Assembly: GCF_003970675.1 (NCBI RefSeq)
Contig: NZ_CP034562.1
Location: forward strand, 4,721,501-4,785,500
Direction: 5' to 3'
DNA length: 64,000 nucleotides
Origin: Flammeovirga pectinis
GTDB taxonomy: Bacteria; Bacteroidota; Bacteroidia; Cytophagales; Flammeovirgaceae
The translations under genes and the position numbers were made by a program. The notes below the pieces were generated by a model. That model was given only the letters and a program-made list of their open reading frames with translations. It searched no databases and had not been told where the DNA came from. Shown here one piece after another: positions 34,692-44,312 of this stretch (within the stretch, counting starts at the first letter, position 1; each line of letters starts with the position of its first letter).

Positions 34692-36566
34692 TTAGACTTT
34701 TTGTTTGTCTAAATACACCATCAATATTGTAATATCTGCAGGAGTAACTCCGCTTATTCTAGAGGCTTGGCCTAAAGTTAGAGGAGCAATTTTTGTCATT
34801 TTCTCTCTTGATTCAGATGATAAAGCAGTGATTGATTTGAAATTAAAACCTTCAGGAATTTTATAGTTTTCAAGGGTAGTTAATTTCTCAGCAAGCTTTT
34901 GTTCCTTCTCAATATAGTTTTCATATTTCAATAGGATCTCAGCTTCTTCTAAAGCCTTCTCTCCAAAGCCATCAAAAGCTTCTTTTAAAGAAGGATTAGC
35001 TTCCATAGTTAAATCCATACCAACATGTGGTCTTTTGATAAACTGAGTTGCTTTAATACCTTGAGATAACGGCTGTAATCCTTTTTCGTTTAAAAGAGGA
35101 TTTGCAGTATTAACTTTAATACTCGTTTCTCTTAGTGTTTCGACAACATGGTCAATTTGCTTCTTCTTTTTCTCTACAGCTGTAAATCTTTCTTCTGCAG
35201 CGAGACCTAAATCATATCCTAATTTAGTTAACCTTATATCGGCATTATCTTGTCTTAGAAGTATTCTATATTCAGCTCTAGAAGTAAACATTCTGTAAGG
35301 TTCTTCAGTTCCTTTATTAATAAGATCGTCTATAAGAACACCTATATAAGCTTCTGATCTTTTTAAGATAAATGCTTCTTTTTCCTTTATTTTATTGTGT
35401 GCATTTATCCCTGCCATTAAGCCTTGAGATGCTGCTTCTTCATAACCAGTAGTACCATTAATTTGACCAGCAAAATAGAGGTTCTCTACTAACTTTGTTT
35501 CTAGTGTAGATTTTAATTGTGTAGGAGGGAAGAAGTCATATTCAATTGCATAACCAGGACGGAACATTTTAGCATTCTCAAAACCTTCAATTTTTTGGAG
35601 CGCTTTGAATTGGACATCCTCAGGAAGAGATGTTGAAAAACCATTGATATACATTTCACAAGTATTCCAACCTTCTGGTTCAACAAAGATTTGATGTCTA
35701 TCTCTTTCTGCAAATCGATTGATTTTATCTTCAATAGATGGGCAATATCTTGGGCCTAATCCTTGGATTCTTCCGTTAAACATTGGTGATCTATCAAAGC
35801 CAGTTTTTAAAACATCATGTACTGCATTACTAGTATATGTAATAAAACAACTTCTTTGTTTTGTTAGTGTAGTGGTAGTATCAGAGTAAGAAAATTTTTC
35901 TGGATTTTCATCTCCAGCTTGCTCTTGCATTTTCTCCCAATTTAAAGAACGTCCATCTACTCTTGGTGGAGTACCTGTTTTCATTCTTCCAGCTTCAAAG
36001 CCTAAACCAACTAATTGTTCCGTTAAACCTTTTGCCGCATGTTCACCACTTCGTCCTCCTCCAAATTGTTTTTCACCAATATGAATGAGTCCATTTAAAA
36101 AAGTACCATTCGTTAAAACAACAGACTTAGTATTGAATACTACTCCTAAACTTGTTTTTACTCCAGTAATTTTATCGCCTTCCATAACAATTTCAGTTGC
36201 CATTTCTTGCCATATATCTACATTTAGATTTGCCTCTAAAGTATCTCTCCATTCTTGTGCAAATACCATTCGATCACTTTGAGCTCTTGGACTCCACATT
36301 GCAGGACCTTTAGATCTATTCAACATTCTAAATTGAATCATAGATTTATCTGTCACAATTCCAGACATACCACCAAGAGCATCAATTTCTCTAACGATCT
36401 GTCCTTTGGCAACACCACCCATTGCAGGGTTACAACTCATTTGAGCTATAGTTTGCATATTCATTGTAACTAGTAGCACACTAGATCCTAGTGTAGCGGC
36501 AGCATGAGCAGCTTCACAGCCTGCATGTCCTCCTCCAATTACTATAACGTCATAAGATGGATACAT
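34692..36566 (-). CDS. mnmG: tRNA uridine-5-carboxymethylaminomethyl modification enzyme MnmG (GidA)
   Basis: The product has 624 residues from the ATG at 36566. A GTG at 36590 would add eight residues but lies inside a ParB-site-like palindrome, so the ATG is preferred. MnmG with MnmE adds the carboxymethylaminomethyl group to U34 of certain tRNAs. The FAD-binding motif is at the very start (YDVIVIGGGHAGCEAA). Signature segments CNPAMGGVAKGQIVREIDALGG, GTFLNGLIHIGEKQFGGGRSGE and the C-terminal helical MnmE-binding domain are present. The length matches the family. It lies downstream of ybeY with the parS-like sites between them; mnmG commonly lies near bacterial origins. Confidence 0.97.
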   Translation of the reverse strand: MYPSYDVIVIGGGHAGCEAAHAAATLGSSVLLVTMNMQTIAQMSCNPAMGGVAKGQIVREIDALGGMSGIVTDKSMIQFRMLNRSKGPAMWSPRAQSDRMVFAQEWRDTLEANLNVDIWQEMATEIVMEGDKITGVKTSLGVVFNTKSVVLTNGTFLNGLIHIGEKQFGGGRSGEHAAKGLTEQLVGLGFEAGRMKTGTPPRVDGRSLNWEKMQEQAGDENPEKFSYSDTTTTLTKQRSCFITYTSNAVHDVLKTGFDRSPMFNGRIQGLGPRYCPSIEDKINRFAERDRHQIFVEPEGWNTCEMYINGFSTSLPEDVQFKALQKIEGFENAKMFRPGYAIEYDFFPPTQLKSTLETKLVENLYFAGQINGTTGYEEAASQGLMAGINAHNKIKEKEAFILKRSEAYIGVLIDDLINKGTEEPYRMFTSRAEYRILLRQDNADIRLTKLGYDLGLAAEERFTAVEKKKKQIDHVVETLRETSIKVNTANPLLNEKGLQPLSQGIKATQFIKRPHVGMDLTMEANPSLKEAFDGFGEKALEEAEILLKYENYIEKEQKLAEKLTTLENYKIPEGFNFKSITALSSESREKMTKIAPLTLGQASRISGVTPADITILMVYLDKQKV

Positions 36567-36582
36567 TCTATTATTATTTTTT

Positions 36583-36598
36583 CGTTCCACGTGGAACG
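36583..36598. other. parS-like site 1
   Basis: CGTTCCACGTGGAACG is a perfect 16 bp palindrome with the parS core GTTNCACGTGNAAC. It lies 17 bp upstream of the mnmG ATG. Its inner 14 bases equal those of parS sites known from pseudomonads. Confidence 0.75.
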
Positions 36599-36710
36599 TA
36601 AGTAAATTTCTTCAGTTTTCTGATTTACAGTGAATAAACTCAACTGTAATTATATGCAAAGATAATAAATCAAAAATTATCAAAGACTTAATGTTTTCAT
36701 ATAATAAAAA

Positions 36711-36726
36711 AGTTCCACGTGAAACA
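36711..36726. other. parS-like site 2
   Basis: AGTTCCACGTGAAACA matches the parS consensus TGTTNCACGTGAAACA except for the first base. It is 128 bp (centre to centre) from site 1. Confidence 0.8.
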
Positions 36727-36743
36727 CTCAATAAAATTGAAAA

Positions 36744-36759
36744 TGTTTTACGTGGAACA
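36744..36759. other. parS-like site 3
   Basis: TGTTTTACGTGGAACA differs from TGTTTCACGTGAAACA at two positions and keeps the TGTT...AACA ends. It is 33 bp from site 2. Three such sites in 180 bp are very unlikely by chance and suggest a ParB-binding centromere. Confidence 0.7.
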
Positions 36760-36788
36760 CAGTTAGAAGGTCAACTTAGAATAATGAA

Positions 36789-37229
36789 TTAAGCTTTTAG
36801 TGTTTCATTTCTGAATGCTAATTGTTCATCTTCTAAATCTCTCATCTTTTTAGCCTCCTCATCAGATTTATCTTTAAACCCAAGAAGATGTAAAATACCA
36901 TGAATTAATACTCTATGAAATTCATCAGTTTCGTTTGTACCAATAGTTTTAAAATTTTCTTTAATTCTATCAATACTTACAAATATGTCTGACTCTATTT
37001 CATTTTCATATTCAGAGTTATCAAAAGTAATTATATCAGTATAAGTATCATGATCTAAATACTCCACATTTATTTTATGTAGGTATTCATCAGAGCACAA
37101 TATATAATTGACACCAATTAATTTGAAATCAAATTTTTCGATAACAGATTGAATCCATTCTTTTAAAGGTCCTTCATTAGGAATATCAAAAGAAATATCT
37201 TCTGTAAAAAAAGTAATTTCTCTTTCCAT
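36789..37229 (-). CDS. ybeY: Endoribonuclease YbeY (16S rRNA maturation)
   Basis: The 146-residue product has the usual YbeY length. The family signature is near the end of the fold: FHRVLIHGILHLLGFKDKSDEE. The first two zinc-ligand histidines are present in HGILH, but the third, normally in GxDH, is replaced (GFKDK). Bacteroidota forms commonly show this, so the gene is not broken. Upstream segments LHKINVEYLDHDTYTDIITFD and ESDIFVSIDRIKEN are standard. It is the last gene of the DUF4175-ATPase-ybeY cluster, 3 bp after the ATPase gene, and lies just upstream of the parS-like sites and mnmG. Confidence 0.93.
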   Translation of the reverse strand: MEREITFFTEDISFDIPNEGPLKEWIQSVIEKFDFKLIGVNYILCSDEYLHKINVEYLDHDTYTDIITFDNSEYENEIESDIFVSIDRIKENFKTIGTNETDEFHRVLIHGILHLLGFKDKSDEEAKKMRDLEDEQLAFRNETLKA

Positions 37230-37232
37230 TAA

Positions 37233-37649
37233 TTAAATATAGAAAGTAAGAGTAATTGCTTTTCCTTCGTTAGAGAAGTTTACTTCATCTGCAAGGTGTT
37301 TCATAAGAAAGATTCCTCTTCCTCCGGGCTTATCAATATTTTCTGGAGCAGTAGGATCGGGTAGACCTTCATAGTCAAAGCCTTTTCCTTCATCTTCTAT
37401 TGTAAAGGCAATTTCATTGTCTGATACTTTTAACTCTAAATGAACGTTCTTATCCTTATCATTTTTATTTCCATGGATAATAGCATTGTTTACAGATTCT
37501 GTAACAGCAATCATGATATTGCCATAAATGTCATCATTGAAATTAAACTCTTCACGAGCTTGATCAATAAAACTCTCCGCAATACGAACATTTTCTATTA
37601 GCGAAGGTATCTTTAATTTGAATGGTTTATTCATTGTGCTTGTAGGCAT
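37233..37649 (-). CDS. Anti-sigma-factor-type ATP-binding protein (HATPase_c_2, RsbW-like)
   Basis: The 138-residue product is a single GHKL ATPase domain. The N box is visible in AVTESVNNAIIHGNK, the G1 region in FTIEDEGKGFDYEGL and the G2 region in GGRGIFLMKHLAD. Such stand-alone domains are serine kinases that bind a sigma factor or phosphorylate an STAS antagonist in partner switching. No sigma factor or antagonist gene is adjacent. It sits in a tight cluster: the DUF4175 gene ends 1 bp before it and ybeY begins 3 bp after it. An internal Met at residue 6 (MNKPFK) is an alternative start. Confidence 0.85.
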   Translation of the reverse strand: MPTSTMNKPFKLKIPSLIENVRIAESFIDQAREEFNFNDDIYGNIMIAVTESVNNAIIHGNKNDKDKNVHLELKVSDNEIAFTIEDEGKGFDYEGLPDPTAPENIDKPGGRGIFLMKHLADEVNFSNEGKAITLTFYI

Positions 37650-37650
37650 T

Positions 37651-40600
37651 TCAATCCTTTATCTTTTCAAAGTATTTATTCACTTCCTGCTTGTAATAAG
37701 TATTCAAAGAGGTAGGAATTGTACGTAACAATTCTATTTGATTTTCCTTCTGTTTTAAATATTCATCAAAACTATCCGGAGGAGGTATCTGTCTTTGCTT
37801 TTTAGCTGTTTCAGCTTTCCTCTCTTCATCTTTCCCTTTTTCTTTCTTTGCCTTTTCAGACTCAAGCATTCTGGTTAAAATTTCTTTTTGTCTTTTTATT
37901 AATTTATCGGTAAGTTCTTTATTAACTAAATCATCTTCCGTTTTTTCCATTTCTTTAAGGATCTTTCCATAGCCATTACCACCCTCTTTTATTCCTTCTC
38001 CGTCTTGGCCATCTTTCTTCTGTCCTTGCATTTGTTCAGGTCCTGATCCCATACTTTGTTTTAAAGCATTTCTAATCATTTCCTGCTGTGCTGCTAATTT
38101 AGCAAGTTCTTTAGATAATTCCTTTCCAGATTTGCCACTCTTTTTCAAGTTTTCCATCTGTTGGTTTAATTGCTGCTGCATCTGACTAGGGCTAGGGGAT
38201 GAAGAAGACTGTTTCTGGTTCATCTGTTGGCCAGCCATACTTTGGCTCATCTGCTGTTGCATATTATCTAATATGTCACTCAATAGTAATGTAAGGTTAT
38301 TTATTGAGGTCATTGTAAACTGCTGTTTACTAGCTGCTACTTCAGGTACACGTCTCTTAATAGCATTTAAGCTTTCATCCATATATTTGTTCATATCTGT
38401 TACTTCTCTTGTAACGAACGACTCTATTTGGAATACTCTTTTAGAGAGTGCAACTAAACTATCTTCTATGTATTTAGCATCATCTCTCAATTTAAGTTGT
38501 GTTTGCGACAATTCAACAAATTTTGGATCAATTCTTCTCACCTTTTTAAAGGATTCCATAAGATCTTCTTGATCGAAGGATAGTTTTAAAAGATTTTCCA
38601 TTATTTGTCTCAGTGCATCATGGTCTTCACTTATTTGTTCCATTTCTGCAGATTGCATACTTTGTTGCATTTGCTTAGCCATTTGCTGCATTTTATTGGC
38701 CGCTTTCTTTTGTGATTGATGAGCGTCTTTCTTTTTATCTTGTTTTAATTGTTCAGAAGCATTTTCTTGTTCTTTCTGAATTGATCTTTCACTTGGAGTA
38801 AACTGTTCAAAGTCTTGATTAGTTTGTTCCTTCTTATCCATTTTACGAAGTTCCTCCATCTCTTGTTTTATTTTTTCGAACTTTTCATTCAGTTCTTGCT
38901 GCTTTTTAACAAGGTCTTCTTTTGCCTTGTCATTTTCAGCTTTTTTAGAGGGGTCTTCTGCTTCTTTTTCCTGCTTCTTTTGTAGTTCATCAGTTTCCTT
39001 TGCAACCTCTTGTTGCTTCTGAGAAAGGTCTTCTAATTTACTAGATACTTCTTTTGCTTTTTGTTCTATCTGTAGCTTCTTAAAAAGTTTAATAGTTCTT
39101 TCTAATTCATTTTTAAGATTCTTCTGCTTTTTCTCGATATTCTTTAAATTTTCTTGGAGTGGTTGGTTAATATAGTTTTGCTCCATTAACTTCTGTAACT
39201 CATCATATAATTTTTGAGTTTCTTCATCATTAATATCTTCAATAATTTTTTGAAGTTGTTCTGCTTTTTGAGCAACACTTTTATCCTGATCAGAAAACTT
39301 ACTTTGCTTATCTTTTAATTCTTGACTTTGTTGCTGAAGATTTTCTAATTCTTGCTGTAATGCTTTTCTTTCTTCAATTAGTTTTTGAATGTCTTTTTTA
39401 TCTTGCCAAGTTAATTGTCTTTTACCTTTTAATTTTTCCTCTAATTTTTTAAGGTTTTTATTTAATTCATCAGCTTTAGCAAGAGTTTCTTCTAATTTAT
39501 TTTCAGTTTCTTTTTTACTTTCTTCTAGATCTTTTTCTATTTCTGCAGAGGTAGGTAGCATAAAAGTATACATAGGTGTTTTACTTCTTTTATTACCGTT
39601 TACACCATCATTATCATAAACCTCAACAAAGTACTCTAACTTATCACCTTCTTTAAGGTTAAATTGATTTGTTTCTAATTTGTAATAGAAACTTTGATCA
39701 ATTGCTTTCCTATTAAAAGGAATATCTATTTTATTAAAAGTAGTAGGAGATTTAGTATCATCTTTCTTTTTAATTCTATAGCGAGTACGTAATCTAGTGA
39801 TACCATAATCATCACCAATATTTCCACCAAATACAAGATAATCAAACATGACTGTGTCTTGGTATTGCCTCATGCTTATACTTGGGTATTTATCTTTTAT
39901 CACATTTAAGAAATAAGAAATACTATCCTTATTTGTACCATAAATATTTGATAAAGTGACACTATAGGATGTTGATTCATTTGTTTTATAGACGTATTTA
40001 AATACGTTGTTGTCTACTATTTCAGCATCAGATTTTAGTGCAATTTCTTTAAAATATAATTGAATAGAATCTGTTGTTTTGGTATCAAATAACCATGTAA
40101 TATTTGATCCTTCAGGAACAAGTAAATTACCTGTATTTTCTAAAGTCTCATTTGATTTATTTGTATATCTAGGGTAGGTAACCTGTACGCTAAACTTAGA
40201 TAAATTAGGGCGAGTTAATGTGTTGATTTTAAATTCTTTTGAATAATATCCCGCTGCTTTAAATCTAAATTTAACCCCATGTTGCATTTTTTTGAATGTA
40301 TGAACAAAAGAATACCCAGGATTAGATTTTTGTAGTTTGATTAAAGATCCTTTATCTGTTTCTATATATACATCAGATGGTAATACCTCGCCACTTAATG
40401 CTACTTTTAACTCAAAGTCATCTCCTTGGAAGGGTTCTAAGTTTGAGGTTAGGAGATTAAAAGTAAAGGGTGCTATTGGTAAAAACTCTTTATCAAATTG
40501 AATAATCTTAGGAGTACTTTCTACAATAATTTGTGGTCTTACAAATAAGATAGCAAACAATACTACTAAAGCGGGTAGGAGATACCTATACCAATACCTT

Positions 40601-41034
40601 AAGTTTTCTTTATATGATATTGCTGTAGTAAAATTAATAGGAGAAAATTGATGTCCTCTTTGCTCTAAAGTAGCTTTTATAAGGCTATTACTTTTAGCAT
40701 CTGATTGTAATTGTATTGAATTGATAAGCTTATCAGAGATTTCTGGAAAGTGATTACCAATCTCAATTGCTGCTTGTTCATCACTAATCTGTTTACTTAT
40801 ACCATTCATTTTTGCTAGAGGTTTTATAACCCACAAAAAGAATATATAAGAGAAGGACATGATATAAGCAAAAAAGAGAATTGCTCGAGTAGTAGTACCG
40901 AAATTATTTAAATACTCTAATACACTAAAAAGCAAAAATAGACCTAATACAGCAGCTAGTGTTAGAATGGTGCCTTTCATAGCAGCGTTTCTATATAGTT
41001 TTTGTTTATAGGCTTTTATTTTGCTTTCAAACAT
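37651..41034 (-). CDS. DUF4175 family membrane protein with long coiled coil
   Basis: The 1,127-residue product starts with about two membrane segments (~24-75, GTILTLAAVLGLFLLFSVL and ILFFAYIMSFSYIFFLWVI), with a third at ~150-166 (YLLPALVVLFAILFV). Periplasmic beta-rich domains fill ~190-500. A long, charged coiled coil follows (~515-800, rich in K, E and Q), then a Gln/Met-rich segment (~880-1000) and a basic tail. This layout matches the DUF4175 family, whose role is unknown. It heads the cluster DUF4175-ATPase-ybeY. A terminator separates it from the upstream peptide-binding lipoprotein gene. Coupling of envelope and cytoplasm is inferred from the layout only. Confidence 0.85.
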   Translation of the reverse strand: MFESKIKAYKQKLYRNAAMKGTILTLAAVLGLFLLFSVLEYLNNFGTTTRAILFFAYIMSFSYIFFLWVIKPLAKMNGISKQISDEQAAIEIGNHFPEISDKLINSIQLQSDAKSNSLIKATLEQRGHQFSPINFTTAISYKENLRYWYRYLLPALVVLFAILFVRPQIIVESTPKIIQFDKEFLPIAPFTFNLLTSNLEPFQGDDFELKVALSGEVLPSDVYIETDKGSLIKLQKSNPGYSFVHTFKKMQHGVKFRFKAAGYYSKEFKINTLTRPNLSKFSVQVTYPRYTNKSNETLENTGNLLVPEGSNITWLFDTKTTDSIQLYFKEIALKSDAEIVDNNVFKYVYKTNESTSYSVTLSNIYGTNKDSISYFLNVIKDKYPSISMRQYQDTVMFDYLVFGGNIGDDYGITRLRTRYRIKKKDDTKSPTTFNKIDIPFNRKAIDQSFYYKLETNQFNLKEGDKLEYFVEVYDNDGVNGNKRSKTPMYTFMLPTSAEIEKDLEESKKETENKLEETLAKADELNKNLKKLEEKLKGKRQLTWQDKKDIQKLIEERKALQQELENLQQQSQELKDKQSKFSDQDKSVAQKAEQLQKIIEDINDEETQKLYDELQKLMEQNYINQPLQENLKNIEKKQKNLKNELERTIKLFKKLQIEQKAKEVSSKLEDLSQKQQEVAKETDELQKKQEKEAEDPSKKAENDKAKEDLVKKQQELNEKFEKIKQEMEELRKMDKKEQTNQDFEQFTPSERSIQKEQENASEQLKQDKKKDAHQSQKKAANKMQQMAKQMQQSMQSAEMEQISEDHDALRQIMENLLKLSFDQEDLMESFKKVRRIDPKFVELSQTQLKLRDDAKYIEDSLVALSKRVFQIESFVTREVTDMNKYMDESLNAIKRRVPEVAASKQQFTMTSINNLTLLLSDILDNMQQQMSQSMAGQQMNQKQSSSSPSPSQMQQQLNQQMENLKKSGKSGKELSKELAKLAAQQEMIRNALKQSMGSGPEQMQGQKKDGQDGEGIKEGGNGYGKILKEMEKTEDDLVNKELTDKLIKRQKEILTRMLESEKAKKEKGKDEERKAETAKKQRQIPPPDSFDEYLKQKENQIELLRTIPTSLNTYYKQEVNKYFEKIKD

Positions 41035-41102
41035 AAGGTTTGTGATAATATTATGAGTTAATAATTTAGGATAGAAGAATGAATAATTCCCTATTAAAAA
41101 AT

Positions 41103-41136
41103 AAAACTGATTCTAAAGTAAGAATCAGTTTTATTT
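41103..41136 (-). terminator. Terminator after the peptide-binding lipoprotein gene
   Basis: AAAACTGATTCT (41103-41114) and AGAATCAGTTTT (41121-41132) form a perfect 12 bp stem with a 6-nt loop. On the - strand it is followed by ATTTTT and lies 28 bp after the stop. Confidence 0.88.
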
Positions 41137-41159
41137 ATCATATAGTAATATAATTAATA

Positions 41160-42929
41160 TTAATGAGTTTTATCAAAATAAACGGTACTGAAATCACGAT
41201 ATTGCATAGGATTATTAGGGAAATCCTCAACATGTCTCTGAATTAGGCGATATCCTTCGTCATACCACAGTACAATAAAGGGTGCATCGGCCATTAAAAT
41301 CTTTTCAGCATTCATAAAATGTACCATTGCTTGGTTCTGATCTATAGAAGCTAATGCTTTTTCATATTCGACATCAAACTTAGGGTTTGAGTAACGAATT
41401 AAGTTTGGCCAAGATTTTTCTTCTGGGTTTTCTGGAAGAGTTTTACCGTAATATGCCCATAAGTAATTTTCTGGACTAGGGTAATCGGCAATCCACGCTA
41501 AACGTAAAAAATCATATCTACCCATTATACTTTTCTCTGCAATCTGAGCAAATGGAGAAATTTTTAATTCAACATTTACATTTAGCTTATCCTTAAGTTG
41601 TTTTTTAACCTCAAGTGCTACGTTACTGTATTGTTCCCCTTCTGTGTTAAGGTCTAAAGTAACCTTAGGAAAACCTTTACCATCAGGGTATCCAGCTTTT
41701 GCTAAATAATACTTTGCAGAATCAATATTCATTTTATAACCTGTGATCTGTTCAATATCATAATTCTTAAATACTGGAGGAGTTATACCGTGATATCCTT
41801 CCATGTATCCTTCTCCATTTAAGATGTATTCTAATATTCTTTGTCTATCAATAGCAAAACTAAAGGCTTTACGAATATTGATGTCTTGAAATACTTTACC
41901 TTGGTTATTCATTGCAAGGAACTGTGTAGACATTTCAGGAATTCTTTGTAGATGATACTTAAAGTTTTCATTTGTCTCATCTGATTCCGTAAGCACATCA
42001 ATAATATCTTCCGTAGGAATTCTGTACATCATGTCCAGCTCTCCTTTTTTAAATTCTAAGAATTCTATTTTTTTATCTTTAATAAAAGAAACTGATATAG
42101 CTTTTAAGAAAGGTAGTTTATTACCAAACTCATCAACACCATGATAATTTTCGTTCTTAGATAAATTAATAGAAATATCTTCATCAACACTTGCTATCTG
42201 GAATGGACCAGTACCAACACATTTAGTTCTCATGTCTTCACCGTAGCTTTCTACAGCTTCTCTAGGAAAGATAAAAGAACCAGGTCTAGCAAGGTTATAT
42301 AAAAACATTGAGTTAGGCTTTAGTAAAGTGATTTCTAGAGTTAAAGCATCAATTACTTTAAAACCGGCAACACCTTCTAAACCTTCAGGAGTTCTAACAA
42401 AAGATAGATTTTCTTTTGTTGCATCATAATATTCAACAGCACCTTTTACTATATCAGTAAATAAATGTGCGTACTGATTATTTCTATTATATGTACAGAT
42501 AAGGTTAAAGTTGTAAACTACATCTTGTGCAGATAGCTTTCTTCCTTTGCCATTTTCAAAACATTTATCGTCGTGGAAATAGACATTATCTTTTAATTTA
42601 AAGGTATAAACGAGTTGATCATCAGATTTTGCATAACTGTCTACCAAACTAGGAACAACCTGTAAAGTCTTTTGATCAAATTTGAATAGCCCTTCATAAA
42701 TTTGAGAAGCAATTCTGTAAGAATAAATATCAATAATACTTAGTGGGTATAAGTTTTTGATATATTCTGATTCGTTTACTCTAAATACTCCTCCGTAAAA
42801 TTTATCACCACTTGTGGGTGTTAGTTTATTTTCTGCATCTTTTTCGTTGTGGTTTGTTGGACCACATCCCATAAATACAGCTAGGATTAAAAAAGAGAAT
42901 GTAATAGCTATCAGCTTTCTCATCTGCAA
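41160..42929 (-). CDS. ABC-transporter peptide-binding lipoprotein (SBP family 5)
   Basis: The 589-residue product has lipobox VFMGC (Cys22) after a hydrophobic signal. The family 5 fold of oligopeptide/nickel-binding proteins is clear: LYPLSIIDIYSYRIASQIYEGLFKFD, LVDSYAKSDDQLVYTFKLKDNVYFHDDKCF, LEITLLKPNSMFL, VGTGPFQIASV, INIRKAFSFAIDRQRI and DFLRLAWIADYPSPENY. The protein captures peptides or similar solutes in the periplasm for an ABC importer. No permease or ATPase gene is adjacent, so the transporter partner is elsewhere. An internal Met at residue 3 is an alternative start. Confidence 0.9.
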   Translation of the reverse strand: MQMRKLIAITFSFLILAVFMGCGPTNHNEKDAENKLTPTSGDKFYGGVFRVNESEYIKNLYPLSIIDIYSYRIASQIYEGLFKFDQKTLQVVPSLVDSYAKSDDQLVYTFKLKDNVYFHDDKCFENGKGRKLSAQDVVYNFNLICTYNRNNQYAHLFTDIVKGAVEYYDATKENLSFVRTPEGLEGVAGFKVIDALTLEITLLKPNSMFLYNLARPGSFIFPREAVESYGEDMRTKCVGTGPFQIASVDEDISINLSKNENYHGVDEFGNKLPFLKAISVSFIKDKKIEFLEFKKGELDMMYRIPTEDIIDVLTESDETNENFKYHLQRIPEMSTQFLAMNNQGKVFQDINIRKAFSFAIDRQRILEYILNGEGYMEGYHGITPPVFKNYDIEQITGYKMNIDSAKYYLAKAGYPDGKGFPKVTLDLNTEGEQYSNVALEVKKQLKDKLNVNVELKISPFAQIAEKSIMGRYDFLRLAWIADYPSPENYLWAYYGKTLPENPEEKSWPNLIRYSNPKFDVEYEKALASIDQNQAMVHFMNAEKILMADAPFIVLWYDEGYRLIQRHVEDFPNNPMQYRDFSTVYFDKTH

Positions 42930-43075
42930 TGAATTTTCTATTGTATTACAGCTACATAAATTGTTGTAGCTGGATTCGTACTCTAACCATTTGAAGAAGA
43001 ATACAGTATGTGAGTATAAAAATATTTAAAATAATGATTTATAGCGTATAATTCATGGAATTATTTCTTAAATAA

Positions 43076-43843
43076 TTATTTAAAGTCAATTTCGACGGGA
43101 CAGTGATCCGAATGGTAAGCATCATTATGCAGAAGTGAATTTGTAAGACGATCTGCAAAAGTATCTTGTACCATAAAATAATCAATTCTCCATCCTAAGT
43201 TTTTACCTCTAGCTCCTGCACGGTATGTCCACCAGCTATATTTCCCTGGGTTTTCATCAAATTTTCTAAATGCATCTACAAAACCACCTTCGGTAATAAA
43301 TTTAGTAACCCATTCTCTTTCAGCAGGCTGAAAACCAGAAGTGTTTTTATTGCGATCGGGATTATGTATATCTATAGCTTTATGACAGATATTAAAATCG
43401 CCACAAATGACTAAATTACTGTATTCAGTTTTTAGGTTTGAGATGTATTTAAAATAATCATCTAAGAAATTATATTTAAATTTTTGTCTCTCTTCACCAG
43501 ATGTCCCAGAAGGAAAGTAAGTATTTACTAAGGTAAAATCTTTGAACTCACACAGTATAGTTCGACCTTCAGCATCATACACATCAATTCCCATGCCTAT
43601 TTTAGTAGATTTTGCCTCTACTTTAGAGAAAATTGCAACCCCACTGTAACCTTTTTTTTGTGCAGAGTGCCAATAAACATATTTGTACCCCAATGCCTTG
43701 AATCCCTCAAGGTCAACTTGCTCCTCATTTGCTTTAACTTCCTGAAGACAAATAACATCGGGGTTAATACCTTTTACCCATTCTAATAAGTCTTTTTTAA
43801 TGGCAGCACGTATGCCATTAACATTGTATGATATTACTTTCAT
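43076..43843 (-). CDS. xth: Exodeoxyribonuclease III (AP endonuclease)
   Basis: The 255-residue product is a complete member of the ExoIII/AP endonuclease family that incises DNA at abasic sites. Catalytic segments are intact: SYNVNGIRAA, ICLQEVKA (metal-binding Glu), YWHSAQKKGYSGVAIFSK, NTYFPSG, GDFNICHKAIDIHNP, WTYRAGARGKNLGWRIDYF and SDHCPVEID (catalytic His). It starts 1 bp before the end of the upstream small conserved gene, so the pair probably forms one transcript. Confidence 0.95.
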   Translation of the reverse strand: MKVISYNVNGIRAAIKKDLLEWVKGINPDVICLQEVKANEEQVDLEGFKALGYKYVYWHSAQKKGYSGVAIFSKVEAKSTKIGMGIDVYDAEGRTILCEFKDFTLVNTYFPSGTSGEERQKFKYNFLDDYFKYISNLKTEYSNLVICGDFNICHKAIDIHNPDRNKNTSGFQPAEREWVTKFITEGGFVDAFRKFDENPGKYSWWTYRAGARGKNLGWRIDYFMVQDTFADRLTNSLLHNDAYHSDHCPVEIDFK

Positions 43844-43844
43844 A

Positions 43845-44207
43845 TTAGTCTAATAGATCTGATTCGTGTTTAAAATATTGAACAACATGCCATCTCATGA
43901 GTTGTTCTTGGGCAAGTAAATCCATTGAAGGAATTTTTTTTATTAATTTCCAATGAGGCCACCCTTCTTTATCAAGTCCTTCTAATTCGTAATAATTAGA
44001 ATAGCTTAATATTTTACATGTTGCAATATGAATAAGATCTTGCTTTTCTTCTTTAGAAAAATGGACAGGGCCTTTCCCTAATTCTTGAATACCTATTAAA
44101 AATAGAATACTATTTAAATCTGCCGGAGCTTTTCCTAATGTCTCTGTTAATGCAGAAAGTAACTGAGTCCATTCAATTTTTAATTGCTCTAATTCTTCGT
44201 TTTCCAC
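43845..44207 (-). CDS. Conserved hypothetical protein upstream of exonuclease III
   Basis: The 120-residue product is acidic and predicted helical, without a signal peptide or membrane segment. Recognisable segments are LNSILFLIGIQELGKGPVHFSKEEKQDLIHIATCKIL, GLDKEGWPHW and LLAQEQLMRWHVVQYF. I do not recognise a named family. It sits directly before xth with a 1 bp gap, which suggests cotranscription but not a shared function. Confidence 0.75.
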   Translation of the reverse strand: MENEELEQLKIEWTQLLSALTETLGKAPADLNSILFLIGIQELGKGPVHFSKEEKQDLIHIATCKILSYSNYYELEGLDKEGWPHWKLIKKIPSMDLLAQEQLMRWHVVQYFKHESDLLD

Positions 44208-44312
44208 TATATCTATATTTTAAGCTATTGTATTGTAGCTATATAATTATTGAATAATTTATTTGATCTCGTAACTTACTCAAGTTAACGATACGATTCA
44301 TACAAAAAAACT

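Noticed and set aside
36567-36590. GTG start adding eight residues to MnmG
   Set aside because: The GTG lies in the parS-like palindrome, and MnmG proteins normally begin immediately before the FAD-binding motif.
36789-37229. YbeY as an inactivated gene because the third zinc His is missing
   Set aside because: Forms ending GFKDK or similar are usual in Bacteroidota and the rest of the protein is intact.
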